Positions 1-6,322 of a DNA stretch of 14,066 bases are shown piece by piece. The stretch is from contig JANNRW010000329.1 of NCBI GenBank assembly GCA_031401815.1, forward strand, positions 1-14,066, read 5' to 3'. Below the pieces are notes generated by a model. The model was not told the origin of the DNA. It was given only the letters and a program-made list of their open reading frames with translations, and ran no database searches. Position numbers and translations under genes: made by a program. This DNA comes from JANNRW01 sp031401815 (GTDB lineage Bacteria; Desulfobacterota; Desulfuromonadia; Geobacterales; DSM-12255). How positions within the stretch are numbered: the stretch's first letter is position 1; the number at the start of each line of letters is the position of its first letter.

Positions 1-1
1 G

Positions 2-1036
2 GCCTGGCGACTCCGCAAGGATCTGCAGTACACCCCCCGCACCTATGTTGACTGGATCATTCAGGTGATCAAGGTCAAACGAACCCTGAATCAGGATGAG
101 CTTGTTGCTTCCCTGCGTGAGGGGCTTGATATTTCGCTCCAGGCAGGGACTACCATGGTTGGGGATATTCTAAGCGATTCACGCCTCCTCCCTGCCTACA
201 GAAACAAACATCTGTCAGGACGGATTTATCTTGAACTTCTCGGCCAGGAAGCCAGGCTCGAAGATCTTCCCCAATTAGTCAGACAGCATAAAGAGAGGGT
301 ACCTGGTAATTTTCTTGCCGGGATTGCCCCGCATGCCCCCTTTACTGTGTCGGCTGACTATTTCAGCTCAATACTGGCAGCAGCCCGCAGTATCGAACTC
401 CCCTTAACCATGCATCTTGCAGAGTCAAAGGAAGAGGGTGCATTTTTTCATGATTCAACCGGCAAGATAGCCTCCCGGTTATATCCTTTTGTCAACTGGA
501 GCTCTTATCTCCCCTCGCCACTCCGCACGACCCCTGTCGGCTGGGTGAATGCTGCTGCCGGTCTGGGCTCTGATTTTCTCGCAGTGCACGGGGTGCACAT
601 CAATCCGGCTGATGCCCGCATTATCAAGGAGAGCGGCGCTTCACTGGTACTCTGCCCGCGTAGTAACGACAGACTTGATGTTGGCATCGCTCCGGTGGCA
701 CTGTTCAAGAGCCTTGATATTCCATTGGCTCTTGGCACTGATTCACTTGCCAGTAATGATTCTCTTTCAATGTGGGATGAAATGCGCTATCTGCTGGAGC
801 TTTTCCCAGCTCTCTTCTCTCCTGCGGAGATACTTAAAATGGGGACACTCCAGGGGGCAGGAGCAATTGGCCGGGGATTTGACTCCGGGAGTATCGAGCC
901 AGGCAAACGTGCCGACTTTGTGCTGATTGAACTCCCTGCATCGTCCTCCTCAACCCGGATTGAGGAGGAGATACTTTACAGAAGCTCTGTACGCGGTGTC
1001 TGGTCAGGGGGAGAGGTGGCTGTACGGGCAGACTGA
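2..1036 (+). CDS. Amidohydrolase, ATZ/TRZ (cytosine deaminase-like) family, 5'-partial
   Basis: The frame is open from the first bases of the window, so this is the C-terminal part (about 344 residues) of a larger protein; the N-terminal HxH metal motif of the family must lie upstream. Visible family motifs, in order: HAPFTVS (His codon 332-334), MHLAES (His 413-415, Glu 422-424), VHGVH (about 583-600), LCPRSN, and GTDSLASNDSL with the metal-binding Asp codon at 740-742. The tail SIEPGKRADFVLIE is the usual C-terminal strand of amidohydrolases. Known family members are metal-dependent hydrolases that remove amino groups from purine- or pyrimidine-like or triazine rings (SsnA, MtaD, TrzN types). 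A role as aminofutalosine deaminase of the alternative menaquinone route is possible but cannot be decided here. The GTG at 65 is not a credible start because homologous-looking sequence (TYVDWI) precedes it. Family is certain; substrate is unknown. Confidence 0.88.
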   Translation, partial: AWRLRKDLQYTPRTYVDWIIQVIKVKRTLNQDELVASLREGLDISLQAGTTMVGDILSDSRLLPAYRNKHLSGRIYLELLGQEARLEDLPQLVRQHKERVPGNFLAGIAPHAPFTVSADYFSSILAAARSIELPLTMHLAESKEEGAFFHDSTGKIASRLYPFVNWSSYLPSPLRTTPVGWVNAAAGLGSDFLAVHGVHINPADARIIKESGASLVLCPRSNDRLDVGIAPVALFKSLDIPLALGTDSLASNDSLSMWDEMRYLLELFPALFSPAEILKMGTLQGAGAIGRGFDSGSIEPGKRADFVLIELPASSSSTRIEEEILYRSSVRGVWSGGEVAVRAD

Positions 1037-1056
1037 TCCGATCATATTTTTAGTGT

Positions 1057-1062
1057 CATAAT
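1057..1062 (+). promoter_or_regulatory. Possible -10 element upstream of smpB
   Basis: CATAAT matches five of six bases of a sigma70 -10 box and lies 26 bases before the smpB ATG. No convincing -35 is present at the right distance; the region falls on the stop of the upstream amidohydrolase (TGATCC at 1034-1039). smpB may instead be co-transcribed with the upstream gene. Confidence 0.3.
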
Positions 1063-1088
1063 CAGACCGGATTTGTTACAGTTGAAGC

Positions 1089-1544
1089 ATGGGTGAAAAG
1101 CTGATCTGCAATAACAAAAAGGCTTACCACGAATTTTTCATCGAAGAAAAATTTGAAGCCGGAATGGTTTTGACCGGAACTGAAGTGAAATCGCTCAGGA
1201 TGGGGCGAGCAAACCTGCAGGACGCTTTTGCCCAGATTAGATACGGCGAGGCATTTCTGAATAATCTGCATATCTCCCCATATGCCTTTGGAAACCGCGA
1301 AAATCACGATCCTGACCGGATGCGCAAACTCCTGCTGCACAAAAAAGAGATCGTAAAGCTTTTCAGCAAGATCAGGGAGCAGGGGTACACACTTATACCC
1401 TTAAGGCTTTACTTCAAGGATGGCATGGTAAAGGCTGAACTTGGGCTGGCAAAAGGGAAGAAGCTCTATGACAAGAGAGAGGATCTCAAGGAGAAAGATC
1501 ATAAACGCGATATGGCGCAGGCTTTTAAAGGCAGGTTGAGATAG
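1089..1544 (+). CDS. smpB: SsrA-binding protein SmpB
   Basis: SmpB is the tmRNA partner in trans-translation. It binds the tRNA-like domain of ssrA RNA and carries Ala-tmRNA into the empty A site of stalled ribosomes. The 151-residue protein shows the full family pattern: N-terminal ICNNKKAYHEFFIEE, then GMVLTGTEVKSLR, then the ISPY-NRENHDPDRMRKLLLHKKEI block, LIPLRLYFKDGMVKAELGLAKGKKLYDKRE and a basic tail ending AQAFKGRLR. In known SmpB proteins this tail inserts into the mRNA channel. The length is normal for the family. ATG 1089 follows an in-frame TGA four codons upstream region and has only a weak Shine-Dalgarno (GAAG directly before it). The TAG stop lies inside the first unit of a hexanucleotide repeat. 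ssrA, its RNA partner, begins 195 bases downstream on the same strand, so the two may share a transcript. Confidence 0.97.
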   Translation: MGEKLICNNKKAYHEFFIEEKFEAGMVLTGTEVKSLRMGRANLQDAFAQIRYGEAFLNNLHISPYAFGNRENHDPDRMRKLLLHKKEIVKLFSKIREQGYTLIPLRLYFKDGMVKAELGLAKGKKLYDKREDLKEKDHKRDMAQAFKGRLR

Positions 1545-1576
1545 AGATAGAGATAGAGATAGAGATAGAGATAGAG
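1538..1576 (+). repeat. Hexanucleotide microsatellite, (GAGATA) x 6.5
   Basis: GAGATA is repeated six times followed by GAG, without a mismatch, across 39 bases. The first unit contains the end of smpB (AGA TAG at 1539-1544). In the smpB frame every unit reads Arg-stop, giving a series of in-frame UAG codons. Changes in copy number by whole units would therefore leave the SmpB protein unaltered. Confidence 0.97.
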
Positions 1577-1598
1577 TAAAGCCTTTCTAAACCTATAT

Positions 1599-1731
1599 CT
1601 GTGAGCGAAGCGAACGAATACCTCAACCTGTGAGCGAAGCGAACGAATACCTCAACCTGTGAGCGAAGCGAACGCAAACCTCAACCTGTGAGCGAAGCGA
1701 ACGAATACCTCAACCTGTGAGCGAAGCGAAC
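1599..1731 (+). repeat. 29-bp tandem repeat array upstream of ssrA
   Basis: Four complete 29-bp units start at 1599, 1628, 1657 and 1686, and a fifth partial unit occupies 1715-1731. Each begins with the identical 17-base core CTGTGAGCGAAGCGAAC, followed by a 12-base arm. The arm is GAATACCTCAAC in three units and GCAAACCTCAAC in the third. The units are directly adjacent, with no unique spacers. The array ends eight bases before the mature tmRNA 5' end, so it is probably transcribed as part of the pre-tmRNA leader if transcription starts upstream. CTCA and TGAG on either side of each unit junction could form a small four-pair hairpin. Confidence 0.95.
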
Positions 1732-1739
1732 AAAAACAA

Positions 1740-2095
1740 GGGGGTGTAAAGGTTTCGACGGGGGTAGGAAGCAAAGGTTGCATGCCGGGGATGTGGGTTG
1801 GCCCCGTAAAAAAACCCGCACGGCTTTAAATGCCGACAATTATAATTACGCTGTAGCAGCTTAATACCCTGCTACCGTCCGCCCGCGCTCTTCTCGGGGG
1901 TTAGGAACGGACGTCATTTACTCGAGATAGTTTCCTCGCATGCCTTTGGCGGGAAAGCGAAATCAAAGGAGGATCGCGGTTGAGTATCCTGTTCAGTGGA
2001 GACAGAGACTGTTAAATCCAGATACTGAAACAAGCATGTAGACCCCTTATGCGTATGACTTTCGGACGCGGGTTCGATTCCCGCCACCTCCACCA
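1740..2095 (+). ncRNA. ssrA: Transfer-messenger RNA (tmRNA)
   Basis: The 5' end GGGGGTG (1740-1746) pairs with CACCTCC (2085-2091) to form the seven-pair acceptor stem with one G-U pair; CCA (2093-2095) is encoded. The conserved GGTTTCGACGGGGGTAGG follows the 5' strand, and the T arm GGTTCGATTCC sits near the 3' end. The 356-nt length is typical. The resume codon is GCC at 1832-1834, and the open frame reads ADNYNYAVAA followed by TAA (1862-1864). Rescued proteins should therefore receive Ala plus ADNYNYAVAA, whose hydrophobic AVAA end is the usual mark for ClpXP and related proteases. The mature 5' end would be made by RNase P. It works with SmpB, encoded just upstream. Confidence 0.97.
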
Positions 2096-2128
2096 ATCAA
2101 GAATCCGGCTACATTAGCTGGATGATGG

Positions 2129-2158
2129 AAGCCCCTTGCAAAAGGGGCTTTTTGTTTT
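2129..2158 (+). terminator. Rho-independent terminator of ssrA
   Basis: AAGCCCCTT (2129-2137) and AAGGGGCTT (2142-2150) form a perfect nine-pair stem closed by a GCAA tetraloop and followed by the T-rich run TTTTTGTTTTG. It lies 33 bases after the tmRNA CCA. Confidence 0.93.
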
Positions 2159-2275
2159 GTTCTTCGACTTGGGGGTTTATTATTCGTGACGCAATAAAGT
2201 TGAGAGCTTGGGGAAAAAGTGGGGTATCCGTAATGCGGAGAAGATAACGGCTCAGGTTTTTGCTGTTTTGGTAAA

Positions 2276-2312
2276 CTGGAAGGAGAGTTGCAACTGGCTT
2301 TCCAGCAACTCT
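2276..2312 (+). promoter_or_regulatory. Overlapping inverted repeats at the dCMP deaminase promoter
   Basis: AGAGTTG (2284-2290) pairs with CAACTCT (2306-2312), and CTGG (2294-2297) pairs inside it with CCAG (2302-2305), giving an eleven-pair bulged hairpin. The alternative pairing CTGGAAGG (2276-2283) with CTTTCCAG (2298-2305), including one G-T wobble, uses the same CCAG and excludes the inner part of the first. The right arm ends on the first T of the candidate -35 box, so this fits a protein-binding operator better than an RNA attenuator of this promoter. No regulator is identified. Confidence 0.45.
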
Positions 2313-2340
2313 TGACCCGTTTGAGTTAATCAGCTATCTT
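2312..2340 (+). promoter_or_regulatory. Sigma70-like promoter of the dCMP deaminase-nrdR-ribD-ribE operon
   Basis: TTGACC (2312-2317) and TATCTT (2335-2340) are separated by exactly 17 bases. Transcription would start near 2347, giving a leader of about 22 bases before the ATG at 2369. AAGGAG (2357-2362) is a strong ribosome binding site six bases from that ATG. Confidence 0.65.
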
Positions 2341-2368
2341 CCGGAGTATCAAGCTTAAGGAGTCTGTT

Positions 2369-2824
2369 ATGCCGCGTCCTGACTGGGATGAATATTTCAT
2401 GGAGATTACCCGTCTTGTTTCAAGACGTTCAACCTGCATAAGAAGACAGGTTGGTGCGGTGCTGGTGAAAGAGAAGCATATCCTTGCAACCGGGTATAAC
2501 GGCTCTCCTGCCGGGATAGCTCACTGTCTTGATGTTGGTTGCCTGCGGGAGAAGATGGGAATCCCTTCAGGTGAGCGGCATGAACTCTGTCGCGGCCTTC
2601 ATGCCGAGCAGAATGCCATCATCCAGGCTGCAAGGCATGGCACGAACATAAATGGCTCATCCCTGTACTGTACCAACATGCCCTGCATCATCTGCTCTAA
2701 GATGATTATCAATGCCGGTATCACCCGGATAGTCTATGCTGAGGGGTATGCAGACCAGCTTGCGATTGAGATGATAGCTGAATCCGGAATTGAAGTGACC
2801 AGGTTTTCAGAAAACCCGCTTTAA
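2369..2824 (+). CDS. dCMP deaminase (ComEB family)
   Basis: This is a zinc-dependent deoxycytidylate deaminase of the CDA fold that should convert dCMP to dUMP, the precursor for thymidylate synthesis. The zinc site is clear: HAE at residues 78-80, with the proton-shuttling Glu80, and PCIIC with Cys106 and Cys109. Upstream residues VGAVLV-ATGYNGSPAG are typical of dCMP deaminases, and the extra Cys/His cluster (His52, Cys53, Cys58, His71, Cys74) is the structural-metal insertion seen in this family. At 151 residues the length is normal. It is the first gene of the operon with a strong AAGGAG site. Its TAA overlaps the ribosome binding site of nrdR. The pairing with NrdR, the ribonucleotide reductase repressor, fits a shared role in dNTP supply. 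ComEB is a family name and does not by itself show a role in competence. Confidence 0.92.
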   Translation: MPRPDWDEYFMEITRLVSRRSTCIRRQVGAVLVKEKHILATGYNGSPAGIAHCLDVGCLREKMGIPSGERHELCRGLHAEQNAIIQAARHGTNINGSSLYCTNMPCIICSKMIINAGITRIVYAEGYADQLAIEMIAESGIEVTRFSENPL

Positions 2825-2836
2825 GGAGAGTTATTG

Positions 2837-3316
2837 ATGAAATGTCCATTCTGCGCTTTTGCCGATACAAAAGTGATCGATTCCCGACCTGACAGGGACA
2901 GTGCAGCCATTCGCCGCAGAAGGGAGTGTGAGTCCTGCAGTCGCCGTTTTACGACACATGAGAGGGTTGAAGAGGTGTTGCCGCTCATACTGAAAAAAGA
3001 TGGTCGCAGGGAAGCATATGCAAGGGGCAAGGTGGTTGCCGGAATAAAAAAGGCGTGCGAAAAGCGCCCGGTTCCGATTGAGGCGATTGAAAGAATGGTG
3101 GATCTTCTTGAGGGGCGACTCCTTGAGTCTGGCGACAAAGAGGTGCCGAGCACGGTTGTAGGTGAATGGATAATGAACGGGCTTCACGAACTCGATGAAG
3201 TTGCATATGTCCGGTTTGCATCTGTCTACAGGTCGTTCAGGGATATCAATGAATTCATGGCCGAATTGCAGGATCTGCTCAAGGGGGAGCAGGTGCGGGC
3301 AAAGTTGAAGAGTTGA
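2837..3316 (+). CDS. nrdR: Transcriptional repressor NrdR
   Basis: NrdR is the nucleotide-sensing repressor of ribonucleotide reductase genes. The 159-residue protein has the N-terminal zinc ribbon (MKCPFC with Cys3 and Cys6; CESC with Cys31 and Cys34) and the ATP-cone domain from about residue 49 to 139 (PLILKKDGRREAYARGKV onward), which binds ATP or dATP. The basic stretch RRRREC between the cysteine pairs is the DNA-contacting region of the family. ATG 2837 is chosen over the TTG three bases earlier because family members begin MKCPFC and AAGGAG (2823-2828) is then eight bases away. Its TGA is followed at once by the ribD ATG in the same frame. No NrdR box was recognised in the window, so its targets are elsewhere. 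Confidence 0.96.
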   Translation: MKCPFCAFADTKVIDSRPDRDSAAIRRRRECESCSRRFTTHERVEEVLPLILKKDGRREAYARGKVVAGIKKACEKRPVPIEAIERMVDLLEGRLLESGDKEVPSTVVGEWIMNGLHELDEVAYVRFASVYRSFRDINEFMAELQDLLKGEQVRAKLKS

Positions 3317-4444
3317 ATGGTTGATGAGGCACTATTCGTGACCAATTTTAATCTGAATATGATGCGCCGTGCTCTTGTTCTTGCGCGGCGGGGCTACGGG
3401 AAGACCTCCCCAAATCCTGCTGTCGGTTGTGTGATTGTAAGGGATGGCAACATTATCGGTGAGGGATGGCATAAAAAGGCAGGTGCTCCGCATGCCGAGG
3501 TGAATGCCCTTGCTGCTGCCAGGGGGATGGCAAGAGGAGCAGATCTTTATGTGACCCTGGAGCCCTGCTCTCATTTCGGCAAGACCCCGCCTTGCGCCGA
3601 TGCACTGATTGCTGCCGGTATTTCAAAGGTCTTTATCGGGATGACAGATCCGAATCCGCTGGTGAGTGGCAAAGGTATCAAGCGGCTGCTGGCCGCAGGT
3701 ATTCAGGTTGAGTGCGGAGTTCTGGAGTCGGAGTGTAGTCGTCTGAACGAGGCTTTTTTGAGGCATGTGACTACCGGTTTTCCTTTTGTCGTTCACAAAG
3801 GTGCAATGACGCTTGATGGTCGTACTGCAACCAGCAGTGGTGATTCCCGCTGGATTACTTCAGCGGATGCGCGAAAGCTTGTTCATCGGCTTCGTTCGAA
3901 AATGGATGCAGTCATGATCGGCTCCGGGACACTCCTGACGGATGATCCTGAACTTACCGTGCGCCTGGCGAAAGGGCGCACTCCGCTCCGGATTGTTGTA
4001 GACAGCCAGTTACAGACTCCGGTTGACTGTTGTCTTTTGCAGGATGCGAAGAGATTGCCGGTGATTATTGCAACAGTTTCTGCTGATCCTGAAAAACATT
4101 CGGTTTTGGCGGCAAAGGGGGCGGAAATCCTTGTCTGTCCGGAAAACAGCGGCAAGGTGGATCTTGTTCATCTGCTGGCAACTCTCGGAAACCGGGGTGT
4201 CCAGTCGATTCTGCTTGAAGGGGGGGAGACTCTGGCAGGGGAGATGCTCAGGCTGGGGTTGATCGACAAATTCCTTTATTTTCTTGCGCCAAAGCTTTTG
4301 GGAGGAACCGGCAAGGGGCTTTTTGCCGGAGAGTCTGTCAGCAGGATGAGTGATGCCATACCGGTCAGGATTGAACGAATAAGGCGAGTCGGTTGTGACA
4401 TTCTTGTAGAGGCATATCCGGAGGGAGCATGTTCACTGGATTGA
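3317..4444 (+). CDS. ribD: Bifunctional riboflavin biosynthesis deaminase/reductase RibD
   Basis: RibD carries out the second and third steps of riboflavin synthesis after GTP cyclohydrolase II: deamination of the diaminopyrimidine phosphate, then NADPH-dependent reduction of the ribose chain. The N-terminal deaminase domain (about residues 15-145) shows TSPNPAVGCVIV, HAE at 59-61, and EPCSHFGKTPPCADALI with zinc-binding Cys84 and Cys93. The reductase domain (about 155-370) shows KGAMTLDGRTATSSGDSRWI, GSGTLLTDDPELTVR and LLEGGETLAGEML. The length of 375 residues is normal. The ATG directly abuts the nrdR stop and suggests translational coupling. A GTG at 3338 with GAGG nine bases upstream is a plausible alternative start and would remove seven residues. 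The 3' end overlaps ribE by 16 bases. Confidence 0.95.
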   Translation: MVDEALFVTNFNLNMMRRALVLARRGYGKTSPNPAVGCVIVRDGNIIGEGWHKKAGAPHAEVNALAAARGMARGADLYVTLEPCSHFGKTPPCADALIAAGISKVFIGMTDPNPLVSGKGIKRLLAAGIQVECGVLESECSRLNEAFLRHVTTGFPFVVHKGAMTLDGRTATSSGDSRWITSADARKLVHRLRSKMDAVMIGSGTLLTDDPELTVRLAKGRTPLRIVVDSQLQTPVDCCLLQDAKRLPVIIATVSADPEKHSVLAAKGAEILVCPENSGKVDLVHLLATLGNRGVQSILLEGGETLAGEMLRLGLIDKFLYFLAPKLLGGTGKGLFAGESVSRMSDAIPVRIERIRRVGCDILVEAYPEGACSLD

Positions 4445-5073
4445 TAGAAGATATTGGCAAGGTGCTGAAACTGGAGCGGCGAGGTGATGCAGCCAGGCTG
4501 ACCGCAGGGACGATGCTGCCGCTGTCCGGGATAAAAAATGGCGATTCGATTGCAGTCAATGGGGTCTGTCTGACAGTTGTAGCCATGGGCAGCAACTCGC
4601 TGACTTTTGATGTCTCTCCGGAAACACTTCGCACTGCCGGTTTTGGCAGGCTCTCACCAGGGTGTGCAGTTAATCTTGAACAGGCGCTCCGTCTGTCAGA
4701 CCGCCTTGGCGGACATCTGGTCACGGGTCATATTGATGCTGTAGCAACGATATCAGGGAGACGGGAGGTGTCAGGCAACATTGTCCTCACTTTCAGATTC
4801 CCTGCCGAGTGCGCCAGATTCATAGTCCCCAAAGGGTCGATTGCAATCGACGGTATCAGCCTGACAGTCAACAGTGTGACTGCTGACAGTTTTACAGTCA
4901 ATATCATCCCGCATACTGCCGGCATGACCACGCTCTGTTTGCGTAAAGTTGGCGATGAAGTAAATATTGAGACCGATATTATCGGAAAATATGTTGAGCG
5001 GCTTCTGGGTGAGAAGGGTTCTGCATCAGTCGGCTTGACAATGCAGGGTCTGCTTGAGAACGGTTTTGGGTGA
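4429..5073 (+). CDS. ribE: Riboflavin synthase, alpha subunit
   Basis: This enzyme dismutates two molecules of 6,7-dimethyl-8-ribityllumazine to riboflavin. The 214-residue protein has the two tandem lumazine-binding barrels of the family: MFTGLIEDIG with NGVCLTV (Cys47) in the first, and HLVTGHID (His101 region) with IDGISLTVN in the second, followed by the C-terminal helix. The start is fixed by the conserved MFTGLIE and by GGAGG at 4420-4424, which lies within the end of ribD. The gene is named ribE here, as in most genomes; some systems call it ribC. Genes for ribBA and lumazine synthase (ribH), which commonly follow in related bacteria, do not follow here; a hairpin and prfB come next. 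Confidence 0.96.
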   Translation: MFTGLIEDIGKVLKLERRGDAARLTAGTMLPLSGIKNGDSIAVNGVCLTVVAMGSNSLTFDVSPETLRTAGFGRLSPGCAVNLEQALRLSDRLGGHLVTGHIDAVATISGRREVSGNIVLTFRFPAECARFIVPKGSIAIDGISLTVNSVTADSFTVNIIPHTAGMTTLCLRKVGDEVNIETDIIGKYVERLLGEKGSASVGLTMQGLLENGFG

Positions 5074-5111
5074 AAGTAGTTAGTTTCACGGTTTGGTTTC
5101 ATTGACTAAGC

Positions 5112-5145
5112 AGGCCGCTCACCAGTGGGGGGCTTTTTCTGTTTC
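5112..5145 (+). terminator. Probable terminator after ribE
   Basis: AGGCCGCTCA (5112-5121) can pair with TGGGGGGCTT (5126-5135) around a CCAG loop. The stem has one internal G-G mismatch and G-T wobbles, and is followed by TTTTTCTGTTTCTCTTT. It lies about 40 bases after the ribE stop and separates the riboflavin genes from prfB. Confidence 0.65.
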
Positions 5146-5164
5146 TCTTTCAGGTTCAATCGGG

Positions 5165-5170
5165 TATAAA
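5165..5170 (+). promoter_or_regulatory. Possible -10 element of the prfB operon
   Basis: TATAAA lies 38 bases before the prfB start, after the ribE hairpin. The sequence at the -35 distance (TTTCTC, 5142-5147) is a poor match, so the promoter assignment is weak. AGGGGG (5197-5202), six bases before the ATG, is a good ribosome binding site. Confidence 0.35.
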
Positions 5171-5208
5171 AATAGATCGTATCATCCGGTTGCTACAGGG
5201 GGTAATAT

Positions 5209-6322
5209 ATGTTCAGGGAAGAGATTGCAAAAGTAGAAGAGCTTTTGGAGCGTATCAACAAGCTTCGGGGGTCTCTTTGACATAGATCGCAAGCGTGAGG
5301 ATATCCTGGAGATAGAGTCACGGATTTCTGCTCCAGGCTTCTGGGACAACAATGAGTCTGCCCAGGTTGTACTTCGGGACAGAACTGTCATGGAGAAGAT
5401 TGTTGATGCATGGGACAGGCTTGTTCGCCAGGCAGAGGATATTCAACTTCTGATCGAACTTGGTAGCGATGCTCTGGATGAAGCGACCCTGCATGAGGTC
5501 AATACCCTTAACCAGGAGCTTGAAAAGGGGGTTGCAGCAGCGGAGTTTCAGCGGATGCTCTCAGGCTCTCATGATCGAAGTTCCTGCTTTTTTTCCATAA
5601 ACTCCGGTGCAGGGGGGACTGAATCCCAGGACTGGGCTGAGATGCTTCTCAGAATGTATCTGCGTTACTGTGAGCGGAAGGGGTGGAAGTGCGACATTAC
5701 CGAGTATCAGCCAGGGGACGAGGCAGGGATGAAAAGCTGCACACTGGCTGTTACCGGTGAGTATGCTTACGGATATCTGAAAGCTGAAGCTGGAATTCAC
5801 CGCCTTGTCCGTATCTCCCCCTTTGACAGTAATGCCCGTCGCCATACCTCCTTTGCATCGGTCTTTGCTTTCCCGGAGATTGCTGATGACATAGATGTCA
5901 GGATTGTGGAGTCTGACTTAAGGGTAGACACCTTTCGTTCCGGAGGGGCAGGGGGTCAGCATGTCAATACAACCGACTCTGCTGTCAGGATTACCCATCT
6001 GCCGACAGGGATAGTGGTTGCCTGCCAGAGCGAGCGAAGCCAGCATATGAACAAGGCTTCAGCGCTCAAGGTTCTCCGTTCAAAACTTTATGAGAAAGAG
6101 CTGCAAGAGCGTGAAGCAACAGCTGCAGAGTTCTCTGCTGACAAAAAGGAGATTGGCTGGGGGAGCCAGATTCGCTCTTATGTCCTGCATCCATACAAAA
6201 TGGTGAAAGATCTGCGCACCGGGGTTGAAACCGGGAACCCTGATGCCGTGCTGGATGGTGAGCTGGAAGAGTTTATCGTAGCATTCCTGATGGGGGTAAG
6301 GAGGAGTGTGACGGATGAGTGA
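5209..6322 (+). CDS. prfB: Peptide chain release factor 2 (with programmed +1 frameshift)
   Basis: RF2 recognises UGA and UAA stop codons and triggers peptide release. The gene starts at ATG 5209 with AGGGGG six bases upstream, reads 23 codons to CTT (5275-5277), and meets TGA at 5278-5280. A +1 shift (skipping T5278) continues at GAC 5279 in the frame that runs to TGA 6320-6322, giving 370 residues. The junction reads KLRGSL|DIDRKREDI. The anticodon-like tripeptide SPF falls at about residues 203-205 and the catalytic GGQ at 248-250, at nearly the same positions as in E. coli RF2. GGTESQDWAEMLLRMY and the other RF2 signatures are intact. An ORF starting at ATG 5390 would omit the N-terminal helices and is not the true gene. 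The end overlaps the next gene by eight bases, so this gene heads the operon. Confidence 0.96.
5266..5281 (+). other. RF2 autoregulatory +1 frameshift signal
   Basis: CGGGGGTCTCTTTGAC contains an internal Shine-Dalgarno-like GGGGG (5267-5271), the slippery CTT codon, and an in-frame TGA followed by C, a poor termination context. In known prfB genes low RF2 slows reading of this UGA and favours a +1 slip, so RF2 controls its own synthesis. The arrangement matches the E. coli site except for two bases (CGG for AGG, TCT for TAT). Confidence 0.95.

Noticed and set aside
1599..1731. Possible CRISPR array, because the repeat period is 29
   Set aside because: The units are contiguous with no unique spacers, and no cas gene is present; it is a plain tandem repeat.
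1914..2096. Minus-strand ORF of 60 codons (beginning MVEVAGIEPAS)
   Set aside because: It is antisense to the 3' half of tmRNA. The reading comes from the conserved acceptor and T-arm sequence and is a well-known kind of false gene call.
2276..2312. H-type pseudoknot formed by the two overlapping inverted repeats
   Set aside because: The crossing stems would have zero-length connecting loops, which is not sterically reasonable; they are better read as alternatives.
2096..2368. Possible integration site at the 3' end of ssrA
   Set aside because: No integrase gene and no second copy of the ssrA 3' end are seen downstream; a normal terminator follows.
2161..2368. FMN riboswitch for the riboflavin genes
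   Set aside because: None of the conserved RFN-element segments were recognised, and the predicted leader is only about 22 bases.
2821..3221. Three overlapping minus-strand ORFs opposite nrdR
   Set aside because: They are shadows of the well-supported nrdR frame, with no recognisable domain or ribosome binding site.
5209..5389. prfB as a frameshifted pseudogene
   Set aside because: The break has the exact features of the known RF2 recoding site, and all downstream motifs are intact.
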